Assembly: GCA_021154065.1 (NCBI GenBank)
Contig: JAJKJG010000163.1
Span: 1 to 5,049, forward strand
Length of the DNA: 5,049 bases
Direction of reading: 5' to 3'
Origin: Methylobacterium sp.
Lineage (GTDB): Bacteria; Pseudomonadota; Alphaproteobacteria; Rhizobiales; Beijerinckiaceae
The translations under genes and the position numbers were made by a program. This document shows, piece by piece, positions 1 to 5,049 of the stretch (positions are counted from its first letter, which is position 1; every line of letters starts with the position of its first letter). The notes beneath the pieces are model-generated. The model had not been told where the DNA came from. It saw nothing but the letters and a program-made list of their open reading frames with translations, and ran no database searches.

Positions 1-180
1 GCCAAGGAGGCCGGCTGTGATCGCGAGCGCCGCGCCGATCGCCAAAAGCGCGAGCGCCAGGACCGCGCTAAGGACGACCGCGCCAAGAACCCGCGGCGTC
101 GGTGAAAGGAACCTTCGCGGGCCGCCCTCGGGCCGGTCGACGCCGAGCGGCTTCAGCAAATCGTCGGACGTCGCGTCCAC
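1..180 (-). CDS. Divergent polysaccharide deacetylase family protein (YibQ/DUF610-like), N-terminal fragment
   Basis: Only the first 60 codons are inside the window; the catalytic-like domain lies beyond the left edge. The visible protein opens with a short acidic stretch containing DDLLKPLG (residues 6-13), then a Pro/Arg-rich basic segment (16-30, RPEGGPRR...TPR), then a hydrophobic Ala/Leu/Val helix (about 31-59). This is an N-terminal membrane anchor with the bulk presumably in the periplasm. The DDLLKPLG opening and single anchor are typical of the alphaproteobacterial divergent polysaccharide deacetylases, and the position after envC and ctpA fits that family. E. coli yibQ likewise follows envC. 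The start is the GTG at 180: an in-frame TGA lies two codons upstream, so nothing longer is possible, and a GGGG at 191-194 is a weak ribosome binding site. The family resembles NodB-type deacetylases, but its substrate is not established. The assignment rests on a short N-terminus plus context, so it is probable rather than certain. Confidence 0.72.
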   Translation of the reverse strand, partial: MDATSDDLLKPLGVDRPEGGPRRFLSPTPRVLGAVVLSAVLALALLAIGAALAITAGLLG

Positions 181-242
181 GCGCGTTCAACCCCGATGCT
201 CATGCGGCGGAGAGCCGGCCGGGGACTCCCCCCGAATCAGAA

Positions 243-281
243 CGGCCCGCCGTGCCGGCCGAAACGACACACGACGGGCCG
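243..281 (-). terminator. Hairpin between ctpA and the deacetylase gene, possible weak terminator or attenuator
   Basis: Read on the minus strand, CGGCCCGTCGT (281 to 271) pairs along its full 11 bases with ACGGCGGGCCG (253 to 243). One pair is a G-U wobble, and the loop is 17 nt. On the plus strand that wobble becomes a C-A mismatch, so the structure favours the minus-strand transcript. The stem is GC-rich, but the following bases (TTCTGATTC) are only a poor U tract. It could be a leaky terminator after ctpA, a leader structure for the deacetylase mRNA, or chance pairing in GC-rich DNA. Confidence 0.3.
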
Positions 282-283
282 CC

Positions 284-302
284 ATGGTTAAGAAAGGCTT
301 AA
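284..302 (-). promoter_or_regulatory. Putative CtrA-type binding site (TTAA-N7-TTAACCAT)
   Basis: On the minus strand the sequence reads TTAA (302-299), seven bases, then TTAACCAT (291-284). This matches the full CtrA consensus TTAA-N7-TTAA(C), and the second half also matches the extended half-site TTAACCAT. CtrA is the cell-cycle response regulator of Alphaproteobacteria. The site begins 4 bp after the ctpA stop codon and lies about 105-120 bp before the deacetylase GTG, so it is placed to control that gene rather than ctpA. TTAA is rare in this GC-rich window, which makes two copies at exactly this spacing notable. Binding is inferred from sequence only, and I see no confident -10 box with it. 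Confidence 0.42.
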
Positions 303-306
303 AGGC

Positions 307-1629
307 TCAGTTCGGGACGCCGGTCTTGGCGGTGTTCGCGGCTCCCTTGCGCGCGCCGCGCACGTAGTCGAACGCGGTGTTCAGCTGCTTGTCCTTCGTT
401 GGATCCGGCGGAATATAGGCCGAGGAGCCGCCCTTCTCGTCCTTGTCGGAGTTCTTCAGGTGGCCGCGCAAGCCGGCTTCGCCCTTGGTCTCGTCCTTGC
501 CCTTGAGATCGTCCGGGATGTCCTGAAGCACCTCTTGGTCCGGATCGATGCCTTTAGCCTGAATCGAGCGGCCGGCCGGCGTGTAGTAGCGGGCGGTGGT
601 CAGGCGCAACGCGCCGTTGCCGCCGAGCGGGATGATGGTCTGCACCGAGCCCTTGCCGAACGAGCGCGTTCCCAGCACGGTCGCGCGCTTGTGGTCCTGG
701 AGGGCGCCGGCGACGATCTCGGACGCGGAGGCCGAGCCGCCGTTGATCAGCACCACCAGCGGCTTGCCCTTGGTGAGGTCGCCCGCCTTGGCGTTGAAGC
801 GCTGCGTCTCCTCGGCGTTGCGGCCGCGGGTCGACACGATCTCGCCGCGCTCCAGGAAGGCGTCGGAGACCATGATCGCCTGGTCGAGCAGGCCGCCGGG
901 GTTGTTGCGCAGGTCGATTACGTAGCCCTTGAGCTTGTCCTGGCCGACTTCGGTCGAGATCTTCTCGATCGCGGTGCGCAAGGCCTCGTAGGTCTGCTCG
1001 TTGAACTGCGTGATGCGCAAATAACCGATGTCGCCGCCCTCGGTGCGGGCCCGCACCGGCCGGATGCGGATGGTCTCGCGCGACAACTTGACCTCGAGCG
1101 GCTCCTTCTTCTCCTTGCGCTGGATCGTGAGCTTCACCGACGAATTGACCGGGCCGCGCATCTTGTCCACGGCCTGGTTGAGCGTCAGACCCTGCACGGG
1201 CTCGCCGTCGATCTGGGTGATGACATCGTTGGCCATGATGCCGGCCCTGGCGGCGGGCGTCTCGTCGATCGGCGCCACGACCTTGACGAGGCCCTCTTCC
1301 ATCGTGACCTCGATTCCGAGGCCGCCGAACTCGCCGCGGGTCTGGATCTGCATGTCGCGGAAGCTTTTGGCGTCCATGTAGCTCGAATGCGGATCGAGCG
1401 AGGTCAGCATGCCGTTGATGGCCGACTCGATCAGCTTCGCCTCTTCCGGGCGCTCGACGTAATCGGTGCGCACCTTCTCGAACACGTCGCCGAAAAGGCT
1501 GAGCTGCCGGTAAGTCTCGGACGACGCGGCGACCGCGCTCGTGGTCGAGAGAAGATGGTTTTGCGACACCAGCGTCGCGGAGCCGGCGCCGACCAGCGCG
1601 CCCAAGAGGACAAGAGAGATTTTGCGCAT
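307..1629 (-). CDS. ctpA: Carboxy-terminal processing protease CtpA (S41 family, PDZ-containing)
   Basis: A periplasmic serine protease of 440 residues that cleaves substrates from or near their C-termini. Residues 1-34 are a signal peptide or anchor: basic MRK, a hydrophobic core, and an Ala-rich AVA site near 32-34. An N-terminal helical region follows, including a SLDPHSSYM segment (77-85). The PDZ domain spans about 100-172 and has a GGLGIEV carboxylate-binding loop (102-108). The S41 core includes GYVIDLRNNPGGLL (235-248) and GGSASASE (297-304). By spacing to the lysine, the catalytic serine is Ser301, the middle Ser of SASAS. Lys326 in SFGKG lies 25 residues later, as in Prc and algal CtpA, and Gln330 completes the site, so the enzyme looks active. 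The polar tail (about 370-440) is typical of alphaproteobacterial CtpA. I chose ATG 1629 because it shares one base with the envC stop (TAATG) and has AAAAGG at 1640-1645, 10 nt upstream. A GTG at 1668 would put 13 basic residues before a good signal peptide. Confidence 0.96.
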   Translation of the reverse strand: MRKISLVLLGALVGAGSATLVSQNHLLSTTSAVAASSETYRQLSLFGDVFEKVRTDYVERPEEAKLIESAINGMLTSLDPHSSYMDAKSFRDMQIQTRGEFGGLGIEVTMEEGLVKVVAPIDETPAARAGIMANDVITQIDGEPVQGLTLNQAVDKMRGPVNSSVKLTIQRKEKKEPLEVKLSRETIRIRPVRARTEGGDIGYLRITQFNEQTYEALRTAIEKISTEVGQDKLKGYVIDLRNNPGGLLDQAIMVSDAFLERGEIVSTRGRNAEETQRFNAKAGDLTKGKPLVVLINGGSASASEIVAGALQDHKRATVLGTRSFGKGSVQTIIPLGGNGALRLTTARYYTPAGRSIQAKGIDPDQEVLQDIPDDLKGKDETKGEAGLRGHLKNSDKDEKGGSSAYIPPDPTKDKQLNTAFDYVRGARKGAANTAKTGVPN

Positions 1630-3005
1630 TATCCGCGAACCTTTTCGCCTTGCGATTTCGCCCACCACGGCCCCGGATCGATCGAACCGCCGTCGTTCCG
1701 GAACTCTACATAGAGCACGGGATCGTTCGTCTCAATGCCGCCCAAGCCCGGCGCCAATGAGGCGGATGCGCCCATGATGGCGACGGGCTCTCCGGCGAGC
1801 ACGAATTGCCCCACCTCGACGTTGATTTGATTCATGCCCGCCAAAAGAACATGGTATCCGCCGCCAGCGTCGATGATCAAGAGACGGCCATAGGAGCGGA
1901 ACGGCCCCGCGAAGACCACCGACCCGTCGGTCGGCGATGAGACGACGGCCTGCGGGCGGGCGACGATGGAGACGCCGCGTGTCGTTCCGCCATAGCCGTC
2001 GGGGCTTCCGAACGCCCGCGCCGTTTCGCCGCTGACTGGACGCGGCAGCAGGCCGCGCGCTTGCGTGAACGGGATCTTCGGCGCGAGGCGCGCGGGGTTG
2101 GAGGGGGCGAGCGCCGCGATGCGCTCGCGCGAGTGCGCGTCTCCGCTGTGCGCGTCTTCGGTCCCGCGCTTCGCCGCGGTCGCATCGCGCTCCACGCGCT
2201 CGACCAAATCCTTGAGGCTTTTCGCCTGCTGACTAAGCTCCAGGGCCCGCTCGCGCTCGCGTCCAAAGCTTTGCTCCGTCTCGGTCAGGCGGCTTTGCCG
2301 CGCCGCGACCAGGGCGCCAAGGCGCTCCCGCTCGCGGTGCAGATCGGCGAGTTCGCGCGCCAGCACGTCCCGGTCGGAGGCGATGGCGCGGGTCAACCGC
2401 ACGAGCTCGGCGAGATCCAGGGCGAGCACGTCGACCTCATTGCGTATCTCGGGCAGCACGGCGCCGAGCAGCATCGAGGCGCGGACCGCTTCCAGCATGT
2501 CCTCCGGCCGCACCAGCACGGCGGGCGTCGGACGCCGCCCCATGCGCTGCAAGGCGGCCAGGATCTCGGCGATCACCCCGCGCCGGGCGTCGAGCGAACG
2601 GCGCTGCGCCGTTTCGCTTCCCGTCAGCGCGCCGAGACGGTCTTCGATTCCCCGGATGCGGTCTTCGGTCGCACGCATCCGTTCGGTGGTCTCGATGAGG
2701 GCGGCGCTCAGCCTGGCCCGATCGGCCGCAACCTCGGCGATCTCGGCCTCGAGCCGCCGGCGCGATTCGGCGCTCGCAGCGATCGCCTCCTCGACGGCCT
2801 TGAGGTCTCCCTCGCGCCGGGCCTTCTCCTCCGCTGTCTCATGGGTGCGCGGCGCAGAATCGTTTGCCGGTCCTGCTTGCGTGGGACGAGCGCCCTCCGG
2901 CCGAGCTTGAACCTGTCCGGACAAGCCCATCCCGGCCAAAGCCGCGCCAAGCGCCGCCAGATGGGCGAGCGAAGCGAAACGCCGGGTCGCTGCCAAGAGC
3001 ATCAT
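1629..3005 (-). CDS. envC: Murein hydrolase activator EnvC-like protein (coiled coil plus degenerate LytM/M23 domain)
   Basis: A periplasmic protein of 458 residues. In the EnvC family such proteins have no hydrolase activity themselves but switch on N-acetylmuramoyl-L-alanine amidases that split septal peptidoglycan. Residues 1-34 look like a signal peptide with a VQA site. A Pro/Ala-rich linker follows, then long charged coiled-coil helices (about 56-128 and 195-280), a linker, and a C-terminal LytM domain (about 318-448). The zinc-site residues of active M23 peptidases are missing: the HxGxD position reads TRGVS (342-346), the YxHL position reads LAGM (388-391), and the final HxH reads VLY (430-432, before VEF). 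GSVVFAG, YGRLLIIDAGGGY and VGQFVLAGEPVAIMG keep the fold pattern. This supports an activator rather than an endopeptidase. The ATG at 3005 lies 3 bp after the rlmH stop without a clear Shine-Dalgarno, suggesting coupling; a second ATG follows immediately. Its neighbour ctpA may tune the same envelope process, which is inference. Confidence 0.92.
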   Translation of the reverse strand: MMLLAATRRFASLAHLAALGAALAGMGLSGQVQARPEGARPTQAGPANDSAPRTHETAEEKARREGDLKAVEEAIAASAESRRRLEAEIAEVAADRARLSAALIETTERMRATEDRIRGIEDRLGALTGSETAQRRSLDARRGVIAEILAALQRMGRRPTPAVLVRPEDMLEAVRASMLLGAVLPEIRNEVDVLALDLAELVRLTRAIASDRDVLARELADLHRERERLGALVAARQSRLTETEQSFGRERERALELSQQAKSLKDLVERVERDATAAKRGTEDAHSGDAHSRERIAALAPSNPARLAPKIPFTQARGLLPRPVSGETARAFGSPDGYGGTTRGVSIVARPQAVVSSPTDGSVVFAGPFRSYGRLLIIDAGGGYHVLLAGMNQINVEVGQFVLAGEPVAIMGASASLAPGLGGIETNDPVLYVEFRNDGGSIDPGPWWAKSQGEKVRG

Positions 3006-3008
3006 GGG

Positions 3009-3503
3009 TCAGGGCTCGTCGCCGCCCGCGCGGTGATACGGGTGGCCTGCGAGGATCGTGAGCGCCCGGTAGACCTGCTCCATGACGAGCACGCGCGCAA
3101 GCTGGTGCGGCAGGGTCAAAGCGCCGAATGCGGCCACGAGATCGGCCTGCCGCCGGATGCCCTCGTCGAGTCCATCGGGGCCGCCGATGACGAAATTCAG
3201 CGCCGTGCGGCCTGCGTCGCGCCATGATCCGATGCGTTCGGCGAAGGCCTCGCTCGTCAGCGCCCGCCCGCGCTCGTCGAAGACGACGAGAACCGATGGA
3301 CCGGCTCGGGCGAGGATCGCCGCCGCCTCTTCGGCGCGCCGGTCGGCGTCGCGTCGCGCCCGACTCTCGACGATTTCATGGACTTCAATCGCCGGAATAC
3401 CGAGCGAGCGGCCCAACGCCTCCGCGCGGGCATGATAGCGGGCGACGAGGTCGCGCTCCGGCCCGGCCTTCAGCCGGCCGACAACGATCAGCCCAAGCCG
3501 CAC
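3009..3503 (-). CDS. rlmH: 23S rRNA (pseudouridine1915-N3)-methyltransferase RlmH
   Basis: A SPOUT-class methyltransferase of 164 residues, the normal family length. It uses S-adenosylmethionine to methylate N3 of pseudouridine 1915 in helix 69 of 23S rRNA, acting on assembled 70S ribosomes. The N-terminus (LGLIVVGRLK, 3-12) is the usual first strand and loop. VLVVFDERG (71-79) precedes the trefoil knot. The cofactor loop NFVIGGPDGL (103-112), LPHQLARVLVMEQVYRA (131-147) and the C-terminal YHR (156-158) are all intact, so it should be functional. The start codon is GTG at 3503, 9 bp after the rsfS stop; only a weak GACGG-like element precedes it, and no in-frame ATG occurs early in the protein. 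Linkage to rsfS is common in bacteria and places two ribosome-acting proteins side by side. RlmH was formerly called YbeA. Confidence 0.97.
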   Translation of the reverse strand: MRLGLIVVGRLKAGPERDLVARYHARAEALGRSLGIPAIEVHEIVESRARRDADRRAEEAAAILARAGPSVLVVFDERGRALTSEAFAERIGSWRDAGRTALNFVIGGPDGLDEGIRRQADLVAAFGALTLPHQLARVLVMEQVYRALTILAGHPYHRAGGDEP

Positions 3504-3512
3504 GCGACGCCG

Positions 3513-3944
3513 TCAGACGGCGCGCTGTTCGTGCGGACGGCTCGCGCCCCACATCTTCTCGAGGTTGTAGAAACCGCGAACCTCGGGCCGGAAGATGTGG
3601 ATGAGAACGTCGCCGGCGTCGATCAGCACCCAGTCGCAGGCCGGCAGACCTTCGACCCGCGCGGGTCCGTAGCCGTTCTGCTTGATGGCTTCGAGCACGC
3701 GCTCGGCGATCGCGCCCACATGGCGGTGGGAACGGCCGGAAGCGATGACCATGGTGTCGGCGATCGAGGTTTTGCCGGCAAGGTCGATTTCAACCGTGTC
3801 CTCGGCTTTCATGTCCTCGAGACAGGCTCGGACGATCGTCCGAAGATCCTCATCCTGCGGAGTCCTCGCTCCGGAGGGAGGGGGAAGCGAAGAAAAATCC
3901 GCTTCACGCAGAGACAATGGGTTCAGTTCCAGACCCTCTTTCAA
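3513..3944 (-). CDS. rsfS: Ribosomal silencing factor RsfS
   Basis: RsfS (formerly YbeB, DUF143) binds ribosomal protein L14 (uL14) on the large subunit and blocks 30S-50S joining, lowering translation when nutrients are short. The conserved domain covers about residues 33-134 of a 143-residue frame. Visible motifs are CLEDMKAEDTVEIDL (41-55), the core MVIASGRSHRHV (65-76), EGLPACDWVLID (98-109), GDVLIHIFRPEVRGFYNLEKMW (begins 111). The N-terminal 30 residues are Pro/Ser-rich and not conserved, and the start is uncertain. The first possible codon is TTG at 3944, where no ribosome binding site is visible, and an in-frame TAG lies upstream. A TTG at 3917 would give 134 residues. A GAGGG at 3934-3938 sits 7 nt before an in-frame CTG at 3926. 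The first ATG (residue 45) would delete part of the fold. Under any of the non-ATG starts the gene overlaps the end of nadD. The product is certain; the first codon is not. Confidence 0.94.
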   Translation of the reverse strand: MKEGLELNPLSLREADFSSLPPPSGARTPQDEDLRTIVRACLEDMKAEDTVEIDLAGKTSIADTMVIASGRSHRHVGAIAERVLEAIKQNGYGPARVEGLPACDWVLIDAGDVLIHIFRPEVRGFYNLEKMWGASRPHEQRAV

Positions 3945-4611
3945 CAGCGCGACCGTGCGCCGCCGTTTCTAAAGATAAGGTCAAACGGGGGACGTTTTCA
4001 ATATTGCCGCTTGGCGAAGGGTGCGCCCGAGCGCGAAGAGCGGTGGATGACAGGAATGAGCGCGGCCCATGCAGATAGATCCAGGCCGGCGGCTCCCGAT
4101 CGGCGAGCAGCGGCGCGTCGGTCTCGTCGAGACGAGCGCGCGCGAGCGCGACGGCGGCGCGCCCCTGCGTCGCCCGCAGCGTCCAACCGGGGCGGTCGAT
4201 GACCGCGAGCGGCATCAGGCCGGCGATCGTCTCCCAGCCGCGCCAGCGATGGAAGCCGGCGAGGCAATCCGCGCCCATGATCCACACGAACCGCACGCCC
4301 GGACAGCGCGCGACGAGGTAGCTGAGGGAATCGACCGTAAACGTCGCGCCGATCTCCTCCTCGAACCCTGTCACGTCGATGCGCGGGCGCCGCGCCACGA
4401 CCCGCGCCGCTGCCAGACGCGCCGCGATTGGTGGAAAGCCGCTCTGCTCTTTAAGCGGATTGCCGGGCGTCACCATCCACCAGACGCGGTCGAGCCGCAG
4501 CCGTTTCAGCGCAAGCAGGCTGACATGCCGGTGCCCCGCATGCGGCGGATTGAACGAGCCGCCGTAGAGGCCGACCCGCAGGCGGGGCGCATGAGGAGGC
4601 AGGGGGACCAC
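3904..4611 (-). CDS. nadD: Nicotinate-nucleotide adenylyltransferase NadD
   Basis: A cytoplasmic enzyme that joins nicotinate mononucleotide and ATP to form nicotinate adenine dinucleotide, the penultimate step of NAD synthesis. With a GTG start at 4611 it has 235 residues. GLYGGSFNPPHAGH (14-27) is the nucleotidyltransferase signature, with HAGH as the (H/T)xGH active-site motif. VTPGNPLK (47-54) is the substrate-binding stretch. FVWIMGADCLAGFHRWRGW (108-126) and SSTALR (188-193) are further family motifs. I prefer GTG 4611 because AGAAGG lies 9 nt upstream and the resulting N-terminus (VPLPPHAPRLRVG) resembles rhizobial NadD. A TTG at 4629 would add six residues (LRRRGE) and overlap the proA stop by 4 bases. 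About 40 residues follow SSTALR, longer than I expect for this family. They cover a relatively AT-rich patch and the rsfS start, so they may be recently acquired coding sequence. Confidence 0.95.
   Translation of the reverse strand: MVPLPPHAPRLRVGLYGGSFNPPHAGHRHVSLLALKRLRLDRVWWMVTPGNPLKEQSGFPPIAARLAAARVVARRPRIDVTGFEEEIGATFTVDSLSYLVARCPGVRFVWIMGADCLAGFHRWRGWETIAGLMPLAVIDRPGWTLRATQGRAAVALARARLDETDAPLLADREPPAWIYLHGPRSFLSSTALRARAHPSPSGNIENVPRLTLSLETAAHGRAVERGSGTEPIVSA
3972..4001 (-). promoter_or_regulatory. Possible internal sigma-70-type promoter upstream of rsfS
   Basis: On the minus strand TTGAAA (4001-3996) matches five of six bases of the -35 box. It is followed after 18 bp by TATCTT (3977-3972), which matches four of six bases of the -10 box. 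The pair sits in the most AT-rich short patch of this part of the window, inside the 3' end of nadD, about 30-60 bp before the candidate rsfS starts. It could give rsfS-rlmH-envC-ctpA transcription independent of proA-nadD. Such matches also arise by chance, so this is tentative. Confidence 0.25.
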
Positions 4612-4620
4612 TTCGCCTCG

Positions 4621-4626
4621 CCTTCT
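4621..4626 (-). promoter_or_regulatory. Ribosome binding site that decides the nadD start
   Basis: AGAAGG on the minus strand lies 9 nt before the GTG at 4611 and overlaps the last base of the proA stop codon. It favours GTG 4611 over the TTG at 4629, for which this element would be inside the coding sequence. A second purine patch (GAGG, 4616-4619) is closer to the GTG and may contribute. Confidence 0.5.
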
Positions 4627-5049
4627 CAAGATCGAACCTGCCCGGACCCGCGCACGCGGTATTTGAAGGATGTGAGTTGCTCGACGCCGACGGGTCCGCG
4701 CGCATGCATTCGACCCGTCGCGATGCCGATCTCGGCTCCAAAGCCGAACTCCCCGCCATCGGCGAACTGCGTCGAGGCGTTGTGCAGCACGATAGCGGAG
4801 TCGACCTCGTTCAAGAAACGTTCAGCGGCGGCTGGATCGTTCGTGACGATGGCGTCGGTGTGGTGAGAACCGTAGGTCTCGATATGTTCGATGGCGGTGT
4901 CGAGCCCGTCCACGACGCGGGCTGCGATGACGGCATCGTGGTATTCGGCCCGCCAATCGTCCTCGCTGGCCGGTGTTACGCGCCGGTCAGCAGCCTGCAC
5001 GGTGACATCGCCGCGCACTGCACAGTGGGCGTCAAGCAACATGCCGACC
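4626..5049 (-). CDS. proA: Gamma-glutamyl phosphate reductase ProA, C-terminal part
   Basis: The C-terminal roughly 140 residues of an enzyme of about 420; the N-terminal cofactor domain and the catalytic cysteine lie beyond the right edge. ProA uses NADPH to reduce gamma-glutamyl phosphate to glutamate-5-semialdehyde, the second step of proline synthesis, in the cytoplasm. The visible part contains [13 protein letters not shown] and [20 protein letters not shown]. It also has [20 protein letters not shown] and [21 protein letters not shown], the conserved C-terminal signature of the family. The frame is open to the window edge, and the first ATG inside it (5042) is internal, not a start. The TGA at 4626-4628 is the natural stop, just after the expected GSGQVR end. 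In this bacterial group proB is expected upstream. It is the first gene of the visible run and ends 14 bp before the preferred nadD start. Confidence 0.96.
   Translation of the reverse strand, partial: VGMLLDAHCAVRGDVTVQAADRRVTPASEDDWRAEYHDAVIAARVVDGLDTAIEHIETYGSHHTDAIVTNDPAAAERFLNEVDSAIVLHNASTQFADGGEFGFGAEIGIATGRMHARGPVGVEQLTSFKYRVRGSGQVRS

Noticed and set aside
153..203. Minus-strand 16-codon ATG frame overlapping the deacetylase GTG start, possible leader peptide
   Set aside because: No ribosome binding site, no regulatory residue pattern, and it ends inside the real gene; too short to support.
221..231. Small palindrome GGGGACTCCCC in the intergenic gap
   Set aside because: No loop for a hairpin, no second copy, and no matching operator known to me; expected by chance in GC-rich DNA.
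17..367. Plus-strand 116-codon frame over the left edge and intergenic gap
   Set aside because: Arg/Ala/Ser/Pro-rich with no motif; opposite the deacetylase N-terminus and the ctpA end, which explain the openness.
1630..1668. Upstream GTG start at 1668 for ctpA
   Set aside because: It would place 13 mostly basic residues before an otherwise normal signal peptide and overlap envC by 40 bases. The ATG at 1629 has a ribosome binding site and a TAATG junction.
460..1713. Plus-strand open frame of 417 codons opposite ctpA
   Set aside because: Composition is Arg/Ala/Leu/His/Asp-rich low-information sequence with no recognisable motif. The opposite strand encodes a complete S41 protease with its catalytic residues, so this is an antisense shadow common in GC-rich DNA.
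2061..3227. Plus-strand open frame of 388 codons opposite the EnvC-like gene
   Set aside because: No domain pattern. It runs across two minus-strand genes and their junction, and is explained by high GC and the codon bias of the real genes.
3378..4866. Plus-strand open frames of 274 and 265 codons opposite rlmH, rsfS, nadD and proA
   Set aside because: They cross several well-identified minus-strand genes and have no family features; they end in Arg-rich out-of-frame sequence.
1..5049. Search for a new defence, mobile or RNA-based system
   Set aside because: All long coding sequence is accounted for by conserved housekeeping and envelope genes. I saw no terminal inverted repeats, spaced direct repeats, tRNA-like folds, or compositional break wider than about 50 bases.

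Overview
This is an ordinary chromosomal stretch from a GC-rich alphaproteobacterium, most likely of the order Hyphomicrobiales (Rhizobiales). Two things point there. The first is the gene order proA-nadD-rsfS-rlmH-envC-ctpA-(divergent polysaccharide deacetylase), known from that group. The second is the character of the proteins, such as a CtpA with a long polar C-terminal tail and an RsfS ending in a GFYNLEKMW-like motif. I cannot name a genus. Every real gene lies on the minus strand, so the window reads biologically from right to left.

Right to left: the C-terminal third of proA (proline synthesis) enters from the right edge. It is followed by nadD (NAD synthesis), rsfS (ribosome silencing factor), rlmH (23S rRNA pseudouridine-1915 methyltransferase), an EnvC-type murein hydrolase activator, and ctpA (a periplasmic S41 protease with a PDZ domain). 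After a 126-bp gap comes the first 60 codons of a divergent polysaccharide deacetylase (YibQ/DUF610-like), cut by the left edge. The genes are nearly contiguous: proA/nadD 14 bp apart, nadD/rsfS overlapping, rsfS/rlmH 9 bp, rlmH/envC 3 bp, and envC/ctpA sharing one base in a TAATG junction. They very probably form one operon with translational coupling, with a possible internal promoter inside the 3' end of nadD.

The operon combines metabolic genes (proA, nadD), ribosome genes (rsfS, rlmH) and cell-envelope genes (envC-like, ctpA, deacetylase). The last three probably act together in the periplasm: the EnvC-like protein activates amidases at the septum, CtpA degrades periplasmic or envelope proteins, and the deacetylase-like protein has a poorly understood envelope role.

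I found no mobile element, CRISPR array, RNA gene or new defence system. The best non-routine signals are: (1) an exact TTAA-N7-TTAA motif followed by CCAT, resembling a CtrA cell-cycle regulator box, in the gap before the deacetylase; (2) an unusually long C-terminal tail on NadD that overlaps a promoter-like element and the rsfS start; and (3) non-ATG starts in four of the six genes whose starts lie in the window. Long open frames on the plus strand are antisense shadows of the minus-strand genes.
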